Source: CAWIVH01 sp963839475 (lineage in GTDB: Bacteria > Acidobacteriota > UBA6911). From it: a stretch of 64,000 nucleotides of DNA. Below the pieces are notes generated by a model. The model was given only the letters and a program-made list of their open reading frames with translations, ran no database searches and was not told the DNA's origin. The position numbers were made by a program, and so were the translations under genes. Positions 15,712-24,562 of the stretch are shown here, one piece after another; the stretch's first letter is position 1, and every line of letters begins with the position of its first letter. The stretch is from NCBI GenBank assembly GCA_963839475.1, contig CAWIVH010000017.1:868001-932000 (forward strand). The letters are read 5' to 3'.

Positions 15712-18606
15712 CTACTTCTTTCCAGTAGGAACGAGTCGCTTGAGTTCCTCGAACGAGTTCTGCACGAGGTTTAGCTGCGCGGACGGGTTTGCTCTTTCCA
15801 GAATCAAGAAGCGCTGATCATCTGCGCTGCTCGATGTCGTAGGAATGTCGAACCTCGTGAGCTCAAAGAGACGTTGAGGTGTTCCCATGCGAAGACCATG
15901 GCCGCTCTGCATCGGGATGAAATAAATGGCGGTGCCGGTCGCATAAAACAGCTCCCGGCCGGTGTGGCTCCAAAACGGTGCACTGCCGCCCTCAAGAGAG
16001 ACCTGCCGCTTGATTCCGGGACCAGGATACTCCTGCACGTAGATTTCCACTTGCCCGGACTCGTCGGATGAATACGCGATCCAACGCCCGTCGGGTGAAT
16101 ACTTCGCGCCGTTTTCGGTGAATGGCGTTTTGATCAATGACCGGGACTCCTTGCGGGAGAGGGAGAATTCCCAAATGTCCGATCCGCTGATCGGATCTAC
16201 ATCATTGAACACGATGGTGTCCCCGTCCGGTGACATCGATGTCGCATTCTGCGCGTGGGGGCTTCGTGTGAGTCTCTCGGCTTTCCCGCTGCCGTCCGTC
16301 GCCGCCCAGTAAATATTATAGTTGCTTTGTCCCACGGAATAGAAAATCCGAGTTCCATCTCGGGACCACAATCCAAACGCATCATCATTGCCAAACGTCA
16401 GGCGCGTGAGCGGGTCGTTTGCGACTCTTCCAATCCAGATGTTCCGGGACGGACCCTCCTGAATCCTGACGGACATCCTTTCACCATCTGGAGATAAAGC
16501 GAGATTTGCATAGGCACGCGCGCGGGTCATAACTGGTACTGTCAAGCCCTTTCGATCTTTCCAAACAATGGTATAGTCCGACAATCCGGCCGGCAGGTAG
16601 ACAAGGGTGCCTTTCTCGGACACGTCATAGTCCGATGTCAATAGAGTCTCATTCACTTCATCGACGACAATGGTCGCACCGCCGCGAACCTCCAATCGGT
16701 CAATGTCAAATGGTGCGGCAATCAGATGCCTGTCAGCGACGTATAGGAGGTGGCCGGTCGGCAGGTAGCGCGGATGCCCGCCTGATTCGACAATCGTGCG
16801 CGGTTTGTCGGATCCGGGAGCAATCAACGCAATGCTTGTCCGGCCTCCCTTCCAGACAGTGAACAAAATCCCTTTTTGATTGGGCAGGGATTGCGGCCAC
16901 TCATACCAAACGTTGATGTCGGGCGCCGGATTGCCGGAGGCGGTGTCGACCTGCCTCGGCTGTGTGATCAACTGCGGCGTTCCGCCATCAGACGAAACCT
17001 GCCAAAGCCCCACTTGCGGCCAGGCTGCAAACACAATTGTGCCATCCTTCCGCCATTCCCCGCCGAGAGTATTCTGGACCCCGGTTCTGCAGATATCCTG
17101 TGGCGGGCCTCCAGATATAGGAACCTTTTTCAGGAAATTGCCCTTTCCGAAGGCAATCCAGCTGCCGTCAGGGGAGAAGAATGGATTTAGTGCGCCATCA
17201 GTCAGAGGCACTACGTGAGGCTCCCACTCATCAAGTCGCCGGGTGTACAGTTTTGATATACCAGAGGCTCGCGCCACAAACGCGAGCGTCCGGCCGTCCG
17301 GCGAAATCGCGACACCACCGGCAATCGCCAAAGAATTATCGCGAGACAGCGACAAGGCCATGCGCGTAAGCGCCATTTCTGATCGCCAGGGTGACCAAAC
17401 GAGGAGGGTTGCAGCAAACGCCATTCCAATCAGGCCGGTTACTGCCCATGGGAATAACCGGGGCCATACGAAGCGAGATGTTGGCACGGGCCGCCCGGCA
17501 TCACCGTCGGCCGCGGATGGCGCGATCATCGATTCCTCGATTTCAAGCCGCACGGTAGCGGCCGAATCGAGACGTCGTTTGGGATCCTTCTCAAGGCAGC
17601 GACGGAGCAGGCGGCGAATCAGCGGGGGCGTCGTCGCCGGGAGCGCCTGCCAGTCCGGTATGCTCTTCAGAATCGAGGCGACGGTTTCTGCAGTCGTTTC
17701 GCCCTGGAAGGCCCGCTTTCCGGTCAGGCATTCATACAGCACGTTCCCGAAAGCCCAGATGTCGGTACGCCGGTCTACGGCAGCACCTTTGGACTGCTCC
17801 GGGCTCATATAGGCTGCTGTCCCCAGAATCACACCGGTCCGGGTCAGCTCATGCGTGATTGTGGGAGAAGAAGCGGGATCAGTGTCAGGTCCCTTCTTCT
17901 CGATCGCGCGGGCGAGGCCGAAGTCGAGGATTTTGACTTTGCCGCTCGATGTGATCTGTATATTGGCCGGCTTCAGGTCCCGGTGCAGGACACCCTGCTC
18001 GTGTGCGGCTTCAATCCCTTCCGCAATCTGGCGGCAGATTTCGAGCGCCTCATCCTGCGGAATCCTCCCCTTTTTCAGCCGGACGGCAAGGGTCTTTCCC
18101 TCGACCAGTTCCATGACCAGGGAGCTTTTGCCGTCCGATTTTTCCAGGCCGTAAACCGAGGCAATGTTGGGATGATTGAGCGATGCCAGGACCTTCGCCT
18201 CGCGTTCGAATCGCGCCAATCGCTCCGGATCTGCGGCGAAAATATCGGGCACCGCCTTAATGGCCACGCTGCGATTCAGGCGGGTGTCGTGCGCTTTGTA
18301 AACGATCCCCATGCCGCCTTCGCCGATCTTTTCCACAATCCCGTAATGAGCCACACTCCGGCCCACCATGTTTTCAAAATCCTCCCCTCCGGAACCCCCG
18401 GCCAAAACCTGTGCGGCTACCTCCATGGCGGGAACACTCATAAACCCGGATAATTCTCCCTGTTGCACCAACAGGCTCTCAACTTCCTTGCGCAGTGAGT
18501 CGTCTCCGCTGCAGGCTTCTCTAACGAAGCCTTCCCTCCCAGCCGGTTCGCACTCAAGAGCCGAGTTGTAGATTCGCTTGATCTCATCCCATCGTTTTGG
18601 ATCCAT
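15712..18606 (-). CDS. Membrane Ser/Thr protein kinase with TolB/WD40-like propeller (third copy)
   Basis: 964 residues, closely related to the 10991-13960 kinase: N-domain MDPKRWDEIKRIYNSALECE, glycine loop KIGEGGMGIVYKAHDTRLNR, catalytic HRDLKPANIQ, DFG in ILDFGLARA, MSPEQSKG, one membrane span near residue 385 and SPDG propeller repeats, ending NSFEELKRLVPTGKK. The kinase half is almost a copy of its neighbour while the propellers have diverged, suggesting tandem duplication followed by change of the sensing part. No sigma gene is attached; the IS21 remnant sits just upstream and may have removed one. Confidence 0.9.
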   Translation of the reverse strand: MDPKRWDEIKRIYNSALECEPAGREGFVREACSGDDSLRKEVESLLVQQGELSGFMSVPAMEVAAQVLAGGSGGEDFENMVGRSVAHYGIVEKIGEGGMGIVYKAHDTRLNRSVAIKAVPDIFAADPERLARFEREAKVLASLNHPNIASVYGLEKSDGKSSLVMELVEGKTLAVRLKKGRIPQDEALEICRQIAEGIEAAHEQGVLHRDLKPANIQITSSGKVKILDFGLARAIEKKGPDTDPASSPTITHELTRTGVILGTAAYMSPEQSKGAAVDRRTDIWAFGNVLYECLTGKRAFQGETTAETVASILKSIPDWQALPATTPPLIRRLLRRCLEKDPKRRLDSAATVRLEIEESMIAPSAADGDAGRPVPTSRFVWPRLFPWAVTGLIGMAFAATLLVWSPWRSEMALTRMALSLSRDNSLAIAGGVAISPDGRTLAFVARASGISKLYTRRLDEWEPHVVPLTDGALNPFFSPDGSWIAFGKGNFLKKVPISGGPPQDICRTGVQNTLGGEWRKDGTIVFAAWPQVGLWQVSSDGGTPQLITQPRQVDTASGNPAPDINVWYEWPQSLPNQKGILFTVWKGGRTSIALIAPGSDKPRTIVESGGHPRYLPTGHLLYVADRHLIAAPFDIDRLEVRGGATIVVDEVNETLLTSDYDVSEKGTLVYLPAGLSDYTIVWKDRKGLTVPVMTRARAYANLALSPDGERMSVRIQEGPSRNIWIGRVANDPLTRLTFGNDDAFGLWSRDGTRIFYSVGQSNYNIYWAATDGSGKAERLTRSPHAQNATSMSPDGDTIVFNDVDPISGSDIWEFSLSRKESRSLIKTPFTENGAKYSPDGRWIAYSSDESGQVEIYVQEYPGPGIKRQVSLEGGSAPFWSHTGRELFYATGTAIYFIPMQSGHGLRMGTPQRLFELTRFDIPTTSSSADDQRFLILERANPSAQLNLVQNSFEELKRLVPTGKK

Positions 18607-18847
18607 CGCTCTCAGCCCCTCTGCTGTTCCTGGATCAGCCAGAAACCTGTCAGATATCTGTTTGAAACGGGCCGTTCAACACTTTGGTCGAATACATCAA
18701 GTCGGGTTTTATTCGAGGCCTGTTGTTTGGCTCTGCACGCTGAGTTCGATTTATGTCTCCCTCTCCCACCTTCGCCGAAACCGTCCGAGCTAAGATGCTT
18801 CAAGCTGGTACTGCCGATCATGCAGAAAGCCTCCACCAGCAATGTGT

Positions 18848-20107
18848 CTACTGAGAATTGAAACAGGCCGAAGTTGCGGCCATTATAGTTGGCTGCCTTG
18901 GCTCTGGATAGGTGAATCTGCAGTATTTGTGCGATGGAGTCGGCATCAAATATTGGCACCTTTGCAGACGGCAGATTTCCCAAAACGCGATTTCGTAGAA
19001 GCGGTGCTTTGGCTGTTCTTCATAGACCGTCACTGGCCGGTATCTTAGGGCCTCCTCGGCAACGATGCGTACCCGGTTCCGGTAGAGATACAACGTGCCT
19101 GCAATGCCAATCGCTTCCGGCGGCATGGAATAGGAATGGGTATCGTGCAAGACCGTTGCAGTCGGGCCCACGTATATCGGCACTCGGATCGCCAGATCCT
19201 CAGGACTTACTTTGAGGGCTCTTAGTCGGTGTTGTTCCTCCCTCAGGCGCACAGAAGGGGGCACTTCAGTAGCACGGCAGGGGCGCTCCTGGTTAACTTC
19301 CTGATGCCATTGTGATAGCTGCGTCTGCAGGTCGGCGAAATCATGGAAACGCCGCTGCTTGAAGAAGGAGCCCTTTACAAACCCGATCAGGTTTTCAACG
19401 GATCCCTTCTCCTGGGCCCGATACGGCCAGCAGACCTCCACACCGATGCCGAGTTCGAGCGCGGCATAGGCAAAGGTCGGGTTCCATTCCGTGACCACAC
19501 CGTCCCGCCTCCATTTCAGCGCAACCGTTTTGGGCCGGTCGAAGACGCACATCAGCGGCGCGCCGCCCCAGCAGTGAAGATGGTCGGCCAGAGCACGGAT
19601 AAGGGTTTCCGTGGTTTCATCCGGAACCACAGAGACGCGCAGAGCGCGAGAGAATTTCAAACGGGAGGCGAAGAAACGGATCCGCTGCTGCGAACCGTCC
19701 AGGTACTTGACATCCACCTGGCCGAAGTCATGCTGGCTAAATTCGCCCGGCAGGCCTTCAAAACGCACCAGAGGCTTGGTGCTTTTCGGCCGAAGCGATG
19801 ACACAAGGGCATAGAATGCCGTTTTCCGCCCGGAATAACCTTCGAGCCGCGCACGACGGAAAACCTCGACGGACTTGAGATCCGGTTCCGCTTGAAGCAG
19901 GTCAATGACCCATTTCCGGAAATTCTGTACCAGGCTGGGGCGTCCGATTCCCCGTTGACGCTGCTCGGCGGCATCATCGACGTGCTCAATAGCTGATTCC
20001 TTTGAAACTCTCTTGACGGATCTAAGTGAAACTCCGGCGAGTTCAGCCGTTTCCGTCATGGAGTGTCCAGCTTTCAGCAAAACTTTGATCTCATGGCGTT
20101 TAAGCAT
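18848..20107 (-). pseudogene. istA: IS21-family transposase IstA, truncated; no istB
   Basis: The N-terminal HTH (MLKRHEIKVLLKAGHSMTET ... LRSVKRVSKE) and the DDE integrase core are present: QHDFGQVDVKYLDG (first D), APLMCVFDRPKTVALKW (second D) and EVCWPYRAQEKGSVENLIG (E). The start is the ATG at 20107, nine bases after GGGGGAGG. After the VRIVAEE region near 19075 the C-terminus no longer resembles IstA, and the ATPase partner istB, normally directly downstream, is missing. The element is therefore cut off on its right side and cannot transpose by itself. Confidence 0.8.
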
Positions 20108-20193
20108 TCCCAACATCCTCCCCCTTGCCCCGCTCGGGCGCCTGCCGGCGCCTGGGGCCAAGGGAATATCTAACGCCTCCGACGATGGTCGGT

Positions 20194-20236
20194 GGTGCCA
20201 GAATTTCCGGAAGAGTTGGTATCAGAATTTTCGGAA
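20194..20236. repeat. IS21 left-end multiple terminal repeats
   Basis: Two direct repeats, GGTGCCAGAATTTCCGGAA (20194-20212) and GGTATCAGAATTTTCGGAA (20218-20236), lie just upstream of istA. IS21-family ends characteristically carry such short internally repeated transposase-binding sites, so this probably marks the intact left end of the element. Confidence 0.6.
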
Positions 20237-20369
20237 CTCGCACCGTTCAGTCCCTGGGCAGGTTATGCTCTTCTCTACTCCACTCAGTGGCGGAGCTGGG
20301 GGGTGTCACTTGCACACACCTCATGCCGCGACGCGGCACGGCGCCCGGCGTCAATTCTGAACCGGCAGG

Positions 20370-20651
20370 TCAAGCAGCCTGTCGGAGGTAGTAACGCAGC
20401 ATCCCACCCAGTCGTTCCCGGCACGCCACGTCGCCGGCAGTACGGCCCACTTCTTTGCCCGGCCGTATCAGCCGGCTGTTGAGTCCCTGATGGTTTCTCT
20501 CTTGATGATAATGAACCAGGAAATCGGCCACAGCGTTCTGCAACGATCTCTCCCGAAAGTAGAGCATGCGATCGAGGCACTCCTCCTTCGCGGAGCGCGT
20601 GAATCGTTCGAGATGCGGATTCAATTTGGGCGAGCGCGGCGGCAAGCGCAC
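20370..20651 (-). pseudogene. Transposase integrase-core fragment (IS481/IS3-like C-terminus)
   Basis: The ~93 residues LPPRSPKLNPHLERFTRSAK, then EECLDRMLYF ... DFLVHYHQERNHQGLNSRLI match the end of an rve-type integrase core, including the last catalytic Glu region (LERF..S.KEE) and the YHQERNHQGL tail. The first two thirds, including the two Asp residues, are missing; the sequence beyond 20651 is not transposase. It abuts the IS21 end, so this is a nested graveyard of insertion sequences. Confidence 0.7.
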
Positions 20652-20888
20652 TTAGTGACTGACGCGGGGGCGTGGAAGATGCTGTAAAAACTCTTTACAT
20701 ACTAGAAATTCGAGTATCTTATTGCCAAATAAGGGAATACAATATACCAATGATGCCTTTTTGCCTTTTACTATCTGGTAGACTTTACAATTGATATTGC
20801 CCTCCAAATCTGAATATGCATTTCAGAAACGATCTATCTGCACACCATACAGGCTAATGTATGATTGGTAACAATAGGTCTACCGTGA

Positions 20889-20904
20889 TGGCGCATATCT
20901 TGCA
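20889..20904 (+). promoter_or_regulatory. Probable sigma-54 (-24/-12) promoter of the PEP-CTERM gene
   Basis: TGGCGCATATCTTGCA matches the sigma-54 consensus TGGCACG-N4-TTGCW with correct spacing, one mismatch in the -24 hexamer and one just after it. Transcription would begin about 12 bases after the GC, near 20916, leaving a short leader before the ATG at 20934. PEP-CTERM genes are known to be associated with the PrsK/PrsR sigma-54 system, which strengthens the call. The upstream ATG at 20904 would lie inside the -12 element, so it cannot be the start for this transcript. Confidence 0.6.
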
Positions 20905-20933
20905 TGAAAGTGAGTCTAACAAGGAGAAGAAAA

Positions 20934-21563
20934 ATGCGTAAAAAGGCGTTTTGTCTCATGGCATTCATTCTGGTGGCAATGTTGCTGAGTGTGCCGACAT
21001 GCTCTGCTGACTCGTTTGGCTACCTGCTCCAAGGTACCCTTCAGTACTCATCTGGTCCAGATCTTCCTGGTTACAATAATGCAAGTTTCGTGCTCTATCT
21101 CGACTATTCAGGAATTGCCTTTCAAGGAACCCAACCCTGGGGAAGTAATGGGGGGACTCGAACTGATTGGGGTGGGAATCAAACTGGCTTAAGCTTCTTA
21201 ATTGTAGCTGGCGTAAAGACATACTTTGATAACATTGCTCTAGTTATATATAGCGGAGGGCCGGGCGCTAACGATGCGACTGAGTTCATCGGACGCAATG
21301 GATCGTTTCCAAATTACAACTGGATTTTCAATGTGCAGTGGTCGCCCGGTACGAATACAACAGCACCAATTTCTTACGCGGGAATCACTCCCCTGATGGC
21401 CGGACTAAACTATAATAGGCCAATACAAGATTTTCAAAACTCTTATTACTCTATTTCAACCAATACATTGACAATTACACAAACACCCGAACCAACCACC
21501 CTCCTCCTTATTGGCACAGGGCTGGGTGTAATCGGTTTGGCCGCGTGGCGCAGGAAGAAATAG
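20934..21563 (+). CDS. PEP-CTERM sorting-domain protein (exosortase substrate)
   Basis: A 209-residue exported protein: signal peptide MRKKAFCLMAFILVAMLLSV ending near TCSADS, a ~150-residue Gly/Asn/Tyr-rich beta-type body, then the C-terminal signature PEPTTLLLIGTGLGVIGLAA followed by WRRKK. The PEP motif, hydrophobic span and basic tail are the recognition signal for exosortase, which removes the tail and delivers the protein outside, often with exopolysaccharide. The start follows AAGGAG by 8 bases and agrees with the sigma-54 promoter. The gene and its upstream region are much richer in A+T than their surroundings and lie among insertion-sequence remains, suggesting transfer. No exosortase is in the window. 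Confidence 0.85.
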   Translation: MRKKAFCLMAFILVAMLLSVPTCSADSFGYLLQGTLQYSSGPDLPGYNNASFVLYLDYSGIAFQGTQPWGSNGGTRTDWGGNQTGLSFLIVAGVKTYFDNIALVIYSGGPGANDATEFIGRNGSFPNYNWIFNVQWSPGTNTTAPISYAGITPLMAGLNYNRPIQDFQNSYYSISTNTLTITQTPEPTTLLLIGTGLGVIGLAAWRRKK

Positions 21564-21591
21564 CGCGTTCGCCGAGATTCGATTTGTTCAG

Positions 21592-21620
21592 AAGGGCCGC
21601 TCCAAAGAGCGGCCCTTTTT
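21592..21620 (+). terminator. Rho-independent terminator after the PEP-CTERM gene
   Basis: An 11-bp perfect stem, AAGGGCCGCTC / GAGCGGCCCTT, with a CAAA loop and a run of T, 29 bases after the stop codon. Confidence 0.9.
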
Positions 21621-21746
21621 GGTTTAGGGCCTCTGCTCAGAAATAAGCACTCGCTGAGGCAATTGGAAGGACAGATCCAATTGCTACCTTGGTGCTACCT
21701 TTTGGCTCTTCTGGCTTTGGATGGAATCTGTAAGACCTTTATTATA

Positions 21747-21793
21747 TGGTGCGCCCGGCACGACTCGGACGTGTGACCTTTTGATTCGTACTA
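21747..21793 (-). other. tRNA 3'-half remnant, probable integrase attachment scar
   Basis: On the minus strand the sequence reads like the anticodon-loop-to-CCA part of a tRNA: GTACGAATCAAAAGGTCACA, then a T-arm, then GTGCCGGGCGCACCA. It resembles an Arg (ACG)-type tRNA, but the T-loop is altered (TCCGAGT instead of TTCGAGT), a T-stem pair is broken, and the 5' half is absent. Such 3' halves are left when tyrosine recombinases integrate into tRNA genes. It may be an att site of a departed or rearranged element. Confidence 0.5.
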
Positions 21794-21927
21794 TGAATAC
21801 CGGGCCCTGGGATTATAGGCAGCAAACCCAAAAGGCGAAATGCCTCAATATGCCGCCATTTGGAACCCCCGCGGAACCCCGGAAGAATTTGGCGATTTGA
21901 AGGATTGGCTGAAGTTGTTGATTTTAT

Positions 21928-22003
<76 letters not shown>

Positions 22004-22210
22004 ACCCTGTAAGGTTGGCGCCCGGGAACTTCCATCTGCTGGCATACGCCCCCGAAGCGGATGCATTATAGGCCGACACCCTGAAAAACTCAATGACAAC
22101 TTCTCTGTCTAAAGATGAAGGAAATCTCGCTACGCCCACCCTTCTATTATCCCCTCAATCGCCTCTGTGATAAGTGGCCCCACCCTTTCCCTTCCTGGAA
22201 GAATGACTGC

Positions 22211-22528
22211 TAAAACTGCGGACACCCACCCGACTAAAACTGCGGACACCCACCCGAATTGACCCTCACCAATTAGGCCGGAAAACATGGCCCCTCTCTC
22301 TCTCTCTCCCGGCCAATCCCGTAAGATAAAAAATGGGTGTCCATAAATCCACAATTGCACCCCCCGTTTCCTCCCAGGCGATCCCGGAGGTGAAAAAATG
22401 GGTGTCCACTATTCCCACAATTCCGCGAAAAATGTGGATGTCCATAATTCCACAATCCATAAATCCACAATTGCGCCCCCCGTTTCCTCCCAGGCGATCC
22501 CGGGAGGTGAAAAAAAGTGGGTGTCCAC
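22211..22528. repeat. GGACACCCA-box repeat cluster
   Basis: A 24-bp unit beginning TAAAACTGCGGACACCC is present twice in tandem (22211-22234, 22235-22258). Further on, a ~70-bp unit occurs twice directly (22341-22409 and 22457-22528), differing by a few bases; it starts CCATAAATCCACAATTGC and ends GGTGTCCAC. The shared box TGGGTGTCC/GGACACCCA appears in both orientations throughout. No coding frame here is convincing. This looks like a short interspersed repeat family, possibly REP-like. Confidence 0.7.
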
Positions 22529-22925
22529 AATTACGACTGACGACTGGAGGGCTCCATACGGTGCATGGCCCAGAAGTGACCCAGAAGTGAATCCAATTTG
22601 ATTGGAACATTCTAATAATGAGGTTGACTCCTGTTTCACTTTGGATCTACACTCGACCTTGCCTAGTAAAATATGTTTCCCAGGCAGGATCCAGCACCAG
22701 TGGCATATCATGGGGGAGCTTTTTTCTACTCCCGTCCCGGGAGCCAGTCGAAAGATTCATGATGGCGGCCGTGCTGAGAATTTTTCCTCCAGGCGCTGCC
22801 ATTGACGCAGTTTTTTCAGACTCCAGGGAAATTCCCCCCAGGCCCTGATGCCGATTCCAGGCTGAGGAGCAGATTGCGATTCACATTCAACTCATGAAGG
22901 TCTTCGAATGATAGAGGAGGGCGCG
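22529..22925. other. Gene-free stretch before the peroxidase gene
   Basis: Roughly 400 bases between the repeat cluster and the cytochrome c peroxidase gene. No supportable gene on either strand. The last part should hold the peroxidase promoter, but I cannot define boxes with confidence. Confidence 0.35.
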
Positions 22926-24065
22926 ATGATGATGCGTAAAACTGTCGCCATGCTTCCAATCATGCTAACACTCGGAGTTTTCTGGATTGTCTTTGCTCAA
23001 GGCGGCGCGGAATTGTCACAACAAGAACTGTTGGGAAAGAACCTGTTTTTTGACACAAATCTGTCGGTGCCGCCCGGCCAATCCTGCGCGACCTGCCATG
23101 GGCCGACCGTGGGATGGACGGGACCTGATGAATCCATCAATGCCGCCGGAGCCGTATACGAGGGGGCTGTTGCCGGCCGCTTCGGAAATCGGAAACCGCC
23201 GGCATCCGCCTACGCCGGCGATAGCCCCATTCTTTCCTTTAACGGGACCAACTGGGTCGGCGGAATGTTCTGGGACGGCCGGGCCACCGGCTGGACCTTG
23301 GGCGATCCCCTCGCCGAACAGGCGCTGGGACCCTTCCTGAACCCGGCGGAGCAGAACAATGCCAGCCCACAGGCTGTCATCGATAAGGTGCTGGCATCGA
23401 GCTACCAGGGGCTCTTTCTCGAGGTCTGTGCCAATCCGGACACCAATGCGCGCTACGAGTGCATAGGCCGTGCGATCGCAGCCTATGAGAGATCAGCTGA
23501 AGTGAACCCCTTCACTTCCAAGTATGATTATTGGCTGAAAGGGCAGGCCAAATTGACCGGCCAGGAACAGTTGGGGCTGAAGCTGTTTAACGGCAAAGCG
23601 AAGTGCGCCACCTGTCACGTGGCGCCGCTCTTCACCGATTTCACCTACGACAACTTGGGCTTTCCAAAGAATCTGCTGAATCCGTTCTACAATGAGCTCG
23701 ACTTGAATCCTCTCGGCGAAGCTTGGACTGACCCGGGCCTGGGCGGTTTTCTTGAATCTGCCGGATATGATCAGACAGTCTGGGGGCCAGAGCAGGGCAA
23801 GCACAAGGTCCCGACTTTGCGCAATGTCGATCTGCGGCCCAACAAAAAGTTCATCAAAGCCTACGGGCATAACGGCTACTTCAAGTCGCTCGAGGAAATC
23901 GTTCATTTCTATAACACGAGGGATGTGCCTGGCGCGGGCTGGCCGGCCCCCGAAGTAACCGCAAACATCAACACCACGGAATTGGGCAATCTGGGATTGA
24001 ATCACGGCGAGGAACTGGCCATCGTCGCGTTCCTGAAGACCCTCTCCGATGGCTGGACTCGTTGA
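22926..24065 (+). CDS. Di-haem cytochrome c peroxidase (MauG/CcpA family)
   Basis: The 379-residue exported protein has a signal peptide (MMMRKTVAMLPIMLTLGV) and two haem c sites: QSCATCHGP near residue 55 and AKCATCHVAP near residue 225. The interior carries MFWDGRATGW and KVPTLRNVDL with YGHNG, as in bacterial di-haem peroxidases that reduce hydrogen peroxide in the periplasm or modify protein substrates (MauG group). I start at the ATG at 22926, five bases after GGAGG, rather than the ATG at 22908, which precedes that site. Its stop codon falls in the inverted repeat of the following element. The physiological substrate cannot be decided here. Confidence 0.88.
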   Translation: MMMRKTVAMLPIMLTLGVFWIVFAQGGAELSQQELLGKNLFFDTNLSVPPGQSCATCHGPTVGWTGPDESINAAGAVYEGAVAGRFGNRKPPASAYAGDSPILSFNGTNWVGGMFWDGRATGWTLGDPLAEQALGPFLNPAEQNNASPQAVIDKVLASSYQGLFLEVCANPDTNARYECIGRAIAAYERSAEVNPFTSKYDYWLKGQAKLTGQEQLGLKLFNGKAKCATCHVAPLFTDFTYDNLGFPKNLLNPFYNELDLNPLGEAWTDPGLGGFLESAGYDQTVWGPEQGKHKVPTLRNVDLRPNKKFIKAYGHNGYFKSLEEIVHFYNTRDVPGAGWPAPEVTANINTTELGNLGLNHGEELAIVAFLKTLSDGWTR

Positions 24066-24337
24066 CCTTAGGGCCTGGAAATGAATATAAATTACATTTT
24101 GCTGCTGGCCCCCAGGCCCGCTGGCGAGGCGCGAGCGACGAGCATGCCGGGTTGCATGTAAGGAGCGAGCAACAAAGCCAGCGGGCCTGCGGGCCGCAGC
24201 CCGACGGGGCGCGTCCCGAGCTCTGCTCGGGATCCTCGACGATGACACCGCATCGCCTGCGTCGCCGCGCCTTGCATCTGCCCGCTCGGCGCTCGCGCCA
24301 AAATGCAACCTTTATTTATTTCCAGGCCCTTACCTCA
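24063..24337. mobile_element. MITE-like element with 39-bp terminal inverted repeats
   Basis: The ends 24063-24101 and 24299-24337 are inverted copies matching at about 31 of 39 positions, sharing AGGGCCTGGAAAT and CATTTTG. The 275-bp element has no coding frame of its own; inside is a perfect hairpin TCCCGAG-CTCTG-CTCGGGA at 24214-24232. Size, terminal inverted repeats and lack of a gene fit a non-autonomous miniature transposable element. It lies directly at the end of the peroxidase gene, whose TGA is part of the left repeat. I could not identify a target-site duplication. Confidence 0.6.
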
Positions 24338-24562
24338 ATTTTTGCGGGGTGGGGCGTTCAAATGCCTTACCCCGCAACCTTTCATCTCTTCCCAGAAACT
24401 GTGCCTGCATCCAATGCGGACGTTCATTTTGTCATCGAGCTCATGAATTTGGCGAGCTGTCTGGGCGGCGGACGACTCCCCCAAGGAATCCAAACGCAAC
24501 GTGAAAAGAGGTGAGTGTCCCGGAATTTGATGGCAAAATAGCAGCTCGCGGAGGAATATCCC

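Noticed and set aside
18612..18983. 123-codon minus-strand frame downstream of istA
   Set aside because: No family and no ribosome site; it overlaps the truncated istA end and is probably host intergenic sequence.
22130..22711. Several 70-110 codon frames in the GGACACCCA repeat cluster
   Set aside because: They are translations of repeats (strings such as CGFMD and WTPTFF recurring), not proteins.
24092..24301. Small frames within the MITE-like element
   Set aside because: Low-complexity Arg/Ala/Pro translations inside a palindromic element; no start signal.
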